NCBI GenBank assembly: GCA_964432465.1
Contig: CAYSNI010000072.1
Location: forward strand, 1-10,534
DNA length: 10,534 nucleotides
Reading direction: 5' to 3'
Source of the DNA: JAHFLQ01 sp964432465
Lineage (GTDB): Bacteria > Patescibacteriota > Minisyncoccia > UBA6257 > WO2-44-18
Positions 6,691 through 10,534 of this stretch are shown here, one piece after another. Both the position numbers and the translations under genes were made by a program. Position 1 is the first letter of the stretch. The number at the start of each line of letters is the position of its first letter. The notes under the pieces are model-generated. The model had not been told where the DNA came from, searched no databases, and saw nothing but the letters and a program-made list of their open reading frames with translations.

Positions 6691-7119
6691 GATTTCTTTT
6701 TTAACCGCTTCGTTGATCGTTCCTGAATCCGCCTTGCCTCTCAGCTCCGCCATCACCGCCTTCATCACCGGACCCATCTCTTTGGAACCGACTTTTTTAA
6801 CAATCTTGGCTACAGCTTTTTCTACATCTTCCTTACTCATCTGCTGAGGCAGATATTTCTGAATTACTTTTAACTCCGTCAGCTCCTTGTCCGCGAGATC
6901 CTTACGGCCTCCTTTAGTGAAGGCTTCCGTTGAATCCTTACGCTTCTTAGCTTCCATCATAATCACTTGCAATACTTCAGCGTCCGGAAGTACTTCAATC
7001 TTCTTTTCTATCTCCTTATTTTTCACCGCAGAAATGATCATGCGAAGAACGCCTACGGCAACTGGATTACCGCTTTTCATCGCCGCCTTCATATCATTCA
7101 TTAAATTTTCTTTAATCAT
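6682..7119 (-). CDS. yqeY: GatB/YqeY domain protein
   Basis: A 145-residue, mainly helical protein of the stand-alone YqeY family, related to the C-terminal tRNA-binding domain of the amidotransferase subunit GatB. Family landmarks are VLRMIISAVKNKEIE (24-38), the segment EAKKRKDSTEAFTKGGRKDLA (56-76), ELKVIQKYLPQQMS (82-95), and GPVMKAVMAELRGKAD (116-131). The exact role is not established; it is linked to tRNA or amidotransferase function. As in many bacteria it directly follows rpsU, here 49 nt downstream of it with a terminator-like hairpin between them. Its last residues are encoded by the TAG-rich repeat, so the original C-terminus may have been altered slightly. Confidence 0.93.
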   Translation of the reverse strand: MIKENLMNDMKAAMKSGNPVAVGVLRMIISAVKNKEIEKKIEVLPDAEVLQVIMMEAKKRKDSTEAFTKGGRKDLADKELTELKVIQKYLPQQMSKEDVEKAVAKIVKKVGSKEMGPVMKAVMAELRGKADSGTINEAVKKEISH

Positions 7120-7138
7120 CGTAATTTTAATTAATTTA

Positions 7139-7170
7139 AAACGACACCAGAGTACTCCGTGGTGCCGTTT
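7139..7170 (-). terminator. Terminator or attenuator after rpsU
   Basis: On the minus strand an 11-bp stem with one G-U pair (7160-7170 with 7139-7149) encloses a 10-nt loop and is followed by TTTTAAATT. The 5' arm begins inside the rpsU stop codon. It sits only 20 nt before yqeY, so it probably reduces rather than abolishes read-through, unless yqeY has its own promoter in the AT-rich spacer. Confidence 0.65.
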
Positions 7171-7390
7171 AACGCTTGATGTCTTCTCCCAACTTTCGGG
7201 AAATTTCCATTTCTACCTTTTTCTCTTCGCGATGCAGTGCGGAAAGCTTTCTCTTCAAGCGATTCTGAGAACGGGTATGGAATCGGCGCTTTTTAGATTC
7301 GCGTAATACTCCCGTCTGTTGTACCCGCTTAATAAAGCGGAAAATAAGGGAGTTAGTGGATTCGCCTTCTCTTTTTTTAACTTCAGCCAT
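7169..7390 (-). CDS. rpsU: Small ribosomal subunit protein bS21
   Basis: A 73-residue basic protein of the 30S subunit platform, near the 3' end of 16S rRNA. The family core is clear: VKKREGESTNSLIFRFIKRV (4-23) followed by QQTGVLRESKKRRFH (24-38), matching the bS21 pattern of a REGES turn and GxLRExRKR helix. The Lys/Arg- and Glu-rich tail (39-73) is longer than the E. coli C-terminus but common in other phyla. A promoter with its -10 hexamer ten bases from the ATG suggests a near-leaderless mRNA without a Shine-Dalgarno, unlike Bacteroidota, where rpsU has an unusually strong one. A hairpin terminator starts at its stop codon; yqeY follows. Confidence 0.95.
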   Translation of the reverse strand: MAEVKKREGESTNSLIFRFIKRVQQTGVLRESKKRRFHTRSQNRLKRKLSALHREEKKVEMEISRKLGEDIKR

Positions 7391-7400
7391 TGTGCTATAG

Positions 7401-7430
7401 ATATTAGCCTAAAACTGACTATTTTGTCCA
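7401..7430 (-). promoter_or_regulatory. Probable rpsU promoter
   Basis: Reading the minus strand, TGGACA (7430-7425, 5 of 6 to -35) is followed after 18 nt by TAATAT (7406-7401, 4 of 6 to -10). The hexamer ends 10 nt before the rpsU ATG, predicting almost no 5' leader. The 69-nt gap to the upstream GIY-YIG gene also holds a weak 5-bp hairpin near 7442-7456. Confidence 0.45.
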
Positions 7431-7459
7431 CCCCCTGTACTCGTCCACACCAAACGAGC

Positions 7460-7720
7460 TTAGGAGTTAACAGATTTATCGATTCTATTCAAAAGTTGAC
7501 GTAATGCGCGTGCGTGAAGCTTTAAATTATGCTCACGATGCCGAGCTTCCTCTTCAGAAGCATAACCTTCGAAATAAATTAGCTTAAGCAATCTGCGTAA
7601 TTTTGTAGATTGCACTAAGCCAGCATTATGTTCTTTCAATCTTTGCCTAAGATTGCCCGAATAACCGAAATATAGCTTGCCATCCTTAGTACTTTTTAGG
7701 ATGTACATGTAATAGAACAT
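7460..7720 (-). CDS. GIY-YIG domain protein, UPF0213/YhbQ type
   Basis: An 86-residue single-domain protein of the small GIY-YIG group. The order of motifs is intact: YYMYIL (3-8) for GIY, LYFGYS (16-21) for YIG, Arg27 in RQRLKEH (25-31), and Glu63 in ARHREHNLK (59-67) as the metal-binding catalytic glutamate. The family has a nuclease fold, and related small proteins have been linked to DNA repair or binding, but no specific job can be assigned. No DNA-binding or homing domain is attached, so this is not a homing endonuclease. It starts 15 nt downstream of the HIT gene stop and is probably cotranscribed with it. The start gives the usual short lead into the GIY strand. Confidence 0.9.
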   Translation of the reverse strand: MFYYMYILKSTKDGKLYFGYSGNLRQRLKEHNAGLVQSTKLRRLLKLIYFEGYASEEEARHREHNLKLHARALRQLLNRIDKSVNS

Positions 7721-7735
7721 GATGCAAAAAGCTCG

Positions 7736-8065
7736 TTATGGTGTGGGGGCCCAACCACCCAGTAGGTGCAGATGGAGGTGATCAACGACCTGTCCACCCT
7801 CCCGACCAACATTAAAAACTAGCTTATATCCTTTCAAGCCAAGCTTAGCAGCCAAGTCCTTCGCTCCATAAACCAGCGCCGCGAGTATTTCTTTATGATT
7901 CCCTTCAAGGTGAGCAATAGACTGAATATGTTCCTTTGGAACCACCAGATAATGAACCGGGGCAGAAGGTTTAATATCCTTAAAAGCTAACAGATGATCG
8001 GTCTCAGTCGCGATATCAGCAGGAATTTCTTTCTTGGCGATTTTACAGAATATGCAGTCGGCCAT
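7736..8065 (-). CDS. HIT family hydrolase (HinT-like)
   Basis: A 109-residue nucleotide hydrolase or transferase of the histidine-triad family; HinT enzymes cleave purine phosphoramidates and acyl-adenylates. The signature HLHLHLL (96-102) carries the three histidines, His98 being the expected nucleophile, and GREGGQVV (87-94) precedes it as in HinT. Cys4 and Cys7 (CIFC) match the N-terminal zinc-type Cys pair of many bacterial members, which pairs with further His residues. The protein ends soon after the motif (GGWAPTP), a little shorter than E. coli HinT. It lies 79 nt after hisS, with an inverted repeat in the gap, and 15 nt before the GIY-YIG gene. Confidence 0.93.
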   Translation of the reverse strand: MADCIFCKIAKKEIPADIATETDHLLAFKDIKPSAPVHYLVVPKEHIQSIAHLEGNHKEILAALVYGAKDLAAKLGLKGYKLVFNVGREGGQVVDHLHLHLLGGWAPTP

Positions 8066-8071
8066 GGTTAT

Positions 8072-8135
8072 TAGTAAGTAGAATTTAGTAGCTAGTATCT
8101 TGCAGTTCTTACTAGCTACTAATTACTAAATACTT
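8072..8135. repeat. TAG-rich inverted repeat, copy 2
   Basis: A perfect 13-bp inverted repeat, TTAGTAGCTAGTA (8085-8097) and TACTAGCTACTAA (8110-8122), with a 12-nt loop and imperfect extension on both sides. It fills most of the hisS-HIT gap. The order of sub-motifs (AGAATTT, then TCTTGC or TTCTTAC, then a TAG-CTAAT run) resembles 6641-6671, so the two gaps seem to carry related elements. The fold could also modulate read-through, but there is no clear U-tract. Confidence 0.65.
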
Positions 8136-8144
8136 TGACTTGTT

Positions 8145-9425
8145 TTATCTTAATTTTCTTTTCATCACTTCAATCACCTTCTTCAAAGGCACAGTCTCCT
8201 GAGCACCGGTTTTCATATCTCGAATAATAATTGATTGCTCGAAAGCTTCCTGTTGACCAAAGATTAGAGCGTATGGGGAATCAATTTTATCAGCAGACTT
8301 GAGTTGAGCACGAAGCGATTCCTTGCCAAGCGCTTCCACCAGATCAAGACCGGCTTCACGGAACATTTCCACAATCGCGAGAGCTTTCGTTTTCGCGAGA
8401 TCGCCGATGTGGATTAGATGCAACTTCAACTTGGGTTTACCGAAAAGATTAATCTCTTTCTTCTTGATAACCTCTACTACCCGATCCAAACCAATAGCGC
8501 TACCTACTCCCGGCGCCTGCTTGCCCAAAGTTTCTAGAAGATAATCGTATCTTCCGCCACCAGCAATCGATAATTTATAGTCCGCGTGAAAAATCTCAAA
8601 TACGGTCTTCGTATAGTAATCAAATCCGCGCACCAGATGATTGTTTAAGCTGTATGGAATCTTCACCTCCTCTAGGTACTCCAGTACTTTTTTGAAGTGT
8701 TTCCGACAGTCAAAACATAAACTGTCCAAAATATTTGGAGCGTCCTTCTTGATTACGCCACACTTCTCCTCTTTGCAATCTAAAAGACGCATCGGGTTCT
8801 CTTTCAAGCGGCGCTTATCATCCGAGCAAAGATTCTTTTCGTGAGGCTTGTAATACTCCGTCAGCTTTCTCCGATAGTTGGGGCGACACTTGTTGCACCC
8901 CGTGCTATTAATCTGCATGTCTAGTTCTTTCAATTTCAAATCCTGAAGGAATCGATAAGTTGTAAGCATCACCTGCGCGTCATACAACGGGTCGTTATTA
9001 TTACTGATAATCTCAAGGCCAAATTGGTGTAGCTGACGAAAACGCCCGGCTTGAGGATGCTCATAACGAAACATCGGACCTTCGTAATAAAGCTTCAGCG
9101 GCTGACCGAGGTGACTCAATCCGTTTTCAATATAAGCGCGAGCAATTGAAGCCGTACCCTCCGGACGAAGTACTAAGTTATCACCTCCTTTAGTTTTTAA
9201 GCTAAACATCTGCTTCTCCACTACTTCGGACGTGACGCCAAGCGGACGAACGAACAGCTCTTCTTTTTCTAAGATCGGAGTTTCAATTCTGGAAAAGTTA
9301 TAAAATTCGGCGGTTTCCTTGCCAATCTTCTTAACCTTCTCCCACAACGGCTGATCTGGCGGCAAAATATCGTGCATTCCTTTCGGAGCAGTGATAATTG
9401 ATGGCTTTGGCTTTTTATTTTTCAT
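8145..9425 (-). CDS. hisS: Histidine-tRNA ligase
   Basis: A class II aminoacyl-tRNA synthetase charging tRNA-His. The 426-residue protein has the full set: an N-terminal GMHDILPP (16-23), LVLRPEGTASIARAY (85-98), motif 2 YYEGPMFRYEHPQAGRFRQ (113-131), the histidine-specific LVRGFDYYT (264-272), the glycine-rich SIAGGGRYD (286-294), and motif 3 GVGSAIGLDR (307-316). Residues from about 332 on form the anticodon-binding domain. An insertion between motif 2 and the histidine motif holds seven cysteines (177, 180, 200, 217, 222, 237, 240) in CxxC-like pairs, a known variant in many bacterial HisRS enzymes and possibly a zinc site; one Cys of the usual LCxxC pair is replaced here (LCSDD). It begins 15 nt after lepB, suggesting one transcript. 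Confidence 0.98.
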   Translation of the reverse strand: MKNKKPKPSIITAPKGMHDILPPDQPLWEKVKKIGKETAEFYNFSRIETPILEKEELFVRPLGVTSEVVEKQMFSLKTKGGDNLVLRPEGTASIARAYIENGLSHLGQPLKLYYEGPMFRYEHPQAGRFRQLHQFGLEIISNNNDPLYDAQVMLTTYRFLQDLKLKELDMQINSTGCNKCRPNYRRKLTEYYKPHEKNLCSDDKRRLKENPMRLLDCKEEKCGVIKKDAPNILDSLCFDCRKHFKKVLEYLEEVKIPYSLNNHLVRGFDYYTKTVFEIFHADYKLSIAGGGRYDYLLETLGKQAPGVGSAIGLDRVVEVIKKKEINLFGKPKLKLHLIHIGDLAKTKALAIVEMFREAGLDLVEALGKESLRAQLKSADKIDSPYALIFGQQEAFEQSIIIRDMKTGAQETVPLKKVIEVMKRKLR

Positions 9426-9440
9426 AACGGATTGTTCGAT

Positions 9441-9965
9441 TTAAAAACTTGCAGGAGTTTTTACTAATTCTATTTTACTCAAAGGAAACACTCGCAAGCG
9501 CACCAGGCCGATTATATCTTCTTTTGGCACCGGACCCCAATTTCGGGAATCAAAGCTATTATACCTGTTATCTCCCAAAACAAAATACTCGTCCGCGCCA
9601 AGCTTCAGATCGGCATAGCCATTGGTATCGCCACTAATCAGAATTTCTTTACCATCACTAAATACCGAAACCTTGCCGTTTCTCACCACTACGCGCTCGC
9701 CCGGCAAACCAGTAATCCTTTTAATGAAATAAACTTTTGGATCATTGGGATAACGAAAAACAATCGCCTCGCCACGCTCCGGCTCGCGAAAACGATAGGT
9801 GATTTCATCAATAATCAGATAATTTTTATTGGAGAAAGTCGGCTCCATGCTGGCGCCACTCACAAGAAAGGGCTGGACTAGAAAACTTCTGATTAAAAAC
9901 ACGGTCACTAAAGAAATAAAAACAATCTCAATAATTTCCCAGGCCGAACTCCAGAATGCCTTCAT
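9441..9965 (-). CDS. lepB: Signal peptidase I
   Basis: A membrane-bound serine protease that removes signal peptides from exported proteins. The 174-residue protein has one N-terminal transmembrane helix (about 10-30), followed by SGASMEPT (36-43) with nucleophile Ser39, and YFIKRITGLPGE (79-90) with the general base Lys82. The family box GDNRYNSFDSRNWG (131-144 region) is also intact. The single anchor and short length match Gram-positive and CPR-type SipS-like enzymes rather than the two-helix E. coli form. It is the first gene of the minus-strand block, divergent from pth. Its start codon overlaps one arm of a 16-bp inverted repeat, and no Shine-Dalgarno is present. The ATG chosen gives the expected short cytoplasmic lead before the helix. 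Confidence 0.96.
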   Translation of the reverse strand: MKAFWSSAWEIIEIVFISLVTVFLIRSFLVQPFLVSGASMEPTFSNKNYLIIDEITYRFREPERGEAIVFRYPNDPKVYFIKRITGLPGERVVVRNGKVSVFSDGKEILISGDTNGYADLKLGADEYFVLGDNRYNSFDSRNWGPVPKEDIIGLVRLRVFPLSKIELVKTPASF

Positions 9966-9985
9966 CCCGTTAGAAGCAGGTAAAC

Positions 9986-10014
9986 ATAATTTTTGATAAT
10001 GTGGTTATTGTCAT
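9986..10014 (-). promoter_or_regulatory. Possible lepB promoter
   Basis: On the minus strand ATGACA (10014-10009, 5 of 6 to -35) is spaced 17 nt from AATTAT (9991-9986, 4 of 6 to -10), giving a leader of under 20 nt. Both boxes lie between the arms of the 9964-10105 inverted repeat. The region is AT-rich and other hexamers are possible. Confidence 0.3.
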
Positions 10015-10067
10015 TAGATGAAACGTCCATACTCCATATTCGGCCGAACTACGACCGCCCAGTGCGG

Positions 10068-10088
10068 CCTGCCTACCGGACAGGCAGG
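10068..10088. repeat. GC-rich palindromic repeat CCTGCCT/AGGCAGG
   Basis: A 7-bp stem (10068-10074 with 10082-10088) and 7-nt loop ACCGGAC. From memory, palindromes of this kind, which translate as LPTGQAG or LPAGRQAG in spurious reading frames, are widespread in Parcubacteria-type genomes. This copy lies in the lepB-pth spacer and could be a mobile-like small repeat. Confidence 0.6.
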
Positions 10089-10133
10089 TCTGCTTCTAAC
10101 GGGATTCATTTCCTTACATTATGAACAACTGAG

Positions 10134-10142
10134 TGTTAAAAT
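10134..10142 (+). promoter_or_regulatory. Extended -10 promoter of pth, likely leaderless
   Basis: TGTTAAAAT has the TG extension and a 5-of-6 -10 hexamer (10137-10142). Nine bases separate it from the ATG at 10152, the same distance as at 348-358, so the transcript should start within about three bases of the start codon. No Shine-Dalgarno is present. Confidence 0.6.
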
Positions 10143-10151
10143 ACAAATCAT

Positions 10152-10534
10152 ATGGCACCAATACCCAAACTTATCATCGGCCTCGGTAATCCCGATAAAA
10201 AATACGCGAATACCTACCACAATGCCGGTTTTCTTTTTACTGAATTTTTGAAAGAAAACCAGCAAGTTCCAAGTTCTAAGTTCCAAGTTCTAAGTTCAGA
10301 GGAGCATATGAACGAATCGGGCAGGTATGTGGCCAAGATGGCCAAAAAGCTCGGCATAAAGCCGAATGAGCTTCTGATTGTCCACGACGACAGCGATATT
10401 GAAATCGGCAAATACAAAATCACTCCGCCCGGACACGGCTCGGCCGGACATCATGGCATTGAAAGCATTCAGGCGGCGCTAAGAGCTTTATCCGCCTCCG
10501 GCGGAAACGGCTTCTGGCGCCTTCGCATCGGCAT
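10152..10534 (+). CDS. pth: Peptidyl-tRNA hydrolase, 3' end outside the window
   Basis: Pth releases peptides from prematurely dropped peptidyl-tRNA. The first 127 residues show GLGNP (10-14, Asn13), YHNAGF (22-27, catalytic His23), MNESG (53-57, Asn54), HDDSDIE (78-84, Asp79), GHHGIESI (99-106) and RLRIG (123-127). Three things are odd. Between NAGF and MNESG there are about 14 fewer residues than in E. coli Pth, the usual KPxTF/Y lead-in to MN is absent, and the segment is encoded by a 5x7-bp tandem repeat. His101 stands where E. coli has Asn114. About five extra residues (around ALSASGGNG) before FWRLR come from a palindromic repeat. The frame stays open, so the gene may be functional, but the altered core makes this uncertain. 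Family identity is secure. Confidence 0.92.
   Translation, partial: MAPIPKLIIGLGNPDKKYANTYHNAGFLFTEFLKENQQVPSSKFQVLSSEEHMNESGRYVAKMAKKLGIKPNELLIVHDDSDIEIGKYKITPPGHGSAGHHGIESIQAALRALSASGGNGFWRLRIG
10263..10297 (+). repeat. Tandem 7-bp repeat (YAAGTTC)x5 inside pth
   Basis: Five uninterrupted copies, CAAGTTC, CAAGTTC, TAAGTTC, CAAGTTC, TAAGTTC. Since 7 is not a multiple of 3, the units are read in successive frames and encode part of the segment QVPSSKFQVLSS. From memory, AAGTTCC-type tandem repeats are common between genes in CPR genomes; here the repeat is inside a conserved gene. Confidence 0.9.
10491..10505. repeat. Palindrome TCCGCC-TCC-GGCGGA inside pth
   Basis: A 6-bp perfect stem with a 3-nt loop, coding in frame for Ser-Ala-Ser-Gly-Gly-type residues between the helix after GHHG and FWRLR. 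It coincides with the extra residues relative to E. coli Pth, so it is probably a small inserted repeat. Confidence 0.6.

Larger units (their letters stand above)
9964..10105. repeat. 16-bp inverted repeat flanking the lepB leader
   Basis: ATCCCGTTAGAAGCAG (9964-9979) and its exact reverse complement (10090-10105) enclose 110 bp. The left arm includes two bases of the lepB start codon. A lepB transcript beginning upstream of 10105 would pair its start region into this stem; one beginning between the arms would not. Confidence 0.75.

Noticed and set aside
7460..7720. GIY-YIG protein as a homing endonuclease or mobile intron
   Set aside because: It is a stand-alone 86-residue UPF0213-type domain in a housekeeping operon, with no intron boundaries or DNA-recognition domain.
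10018..10251. A small plus-strand gene overlapping the start of pth
   Set aside because: Its middle is the translated CCTGCC palindrome (LPTGQAG), and its second half is pth read in another frame. It has no promoter or family feature of its own.
10263..10297. CRISPR-like or satellite array
   Set aside because: The 7-bp units are contiguous without spacers and there are no cas genes. It is a simple tandem repeat inside pth.

Overview
The window reads as a piece of a Candidate Phyla Radiation (Patescibacteria, probably Parcubacteria-like) chromosome. This is an inference from compact housekeeping proteins, the run rpsU-yqeY-ybeY-ftsA-ftsZ, many short GC-rich or TAG-rich intergenic repeats, and the lack of any convincing Shine-Dalgarno sequence before all twelve protein genes. 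No marker gene in the window fixes the lineage.

Layout. Positions 1-357 hold a promoter, a tRNA-Ala(CGC) gene, its terminator hairpin, and a second exact 16-bp copy of the tRNA 3' end 186 bp downstream, which looks like an attachment-site or duplication scar. Right after it comes an extended -10 promoter and an 858-residue exported protein (358-2934, +). I recognise no family for this protein; it has a signal-like N-terminus, a coiled coil, an Ig-like Cys-containing section and a probable six-bladed beta-propeller. Next is a 228-residue five-helix membrane protein related to the MscS pore region (3032-3718, +). A 12-bp bidirectional terminator (3760-3787) separates it from the convergent gene block.

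From 9965 down to 3794 nine genes run on the minus strand in the order lepB, hisS, HIT hydrolase, GIY-YIG protein, rpsU, yqeY, ybeY, ftsA, ftsZ. They cover protein export, tRNA charging, ribosome function and maturation, and the core of the divisome. Several gaps are 15-25 nt, which suggests operons. A promoter before rpsU, a terminator-like hairpin after it, and two related repeat elements in larger gaps suggest sub-operons. Divergent from lepB is the start of pth (10152 to the window end, +), whose coding sequence carries two small repeat elements in frame.

Working together. tRNA-Ala, hisS, rpsU, yqeY, ybeY and pth serve translation; ftsA and ftsZ serve division; lepB would process exported proteins such as the large one here. 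No CRISPR array, transposase, integrase, restriction or defence gene is visible. The best candidates for something new are the large exported protein, the repeat-modified pth, the tRNA 3'-end duplication, and a recurring arrangement in which a -10 element lies 9-10 nt before the ATG, which predicts leaderless mRNAs.
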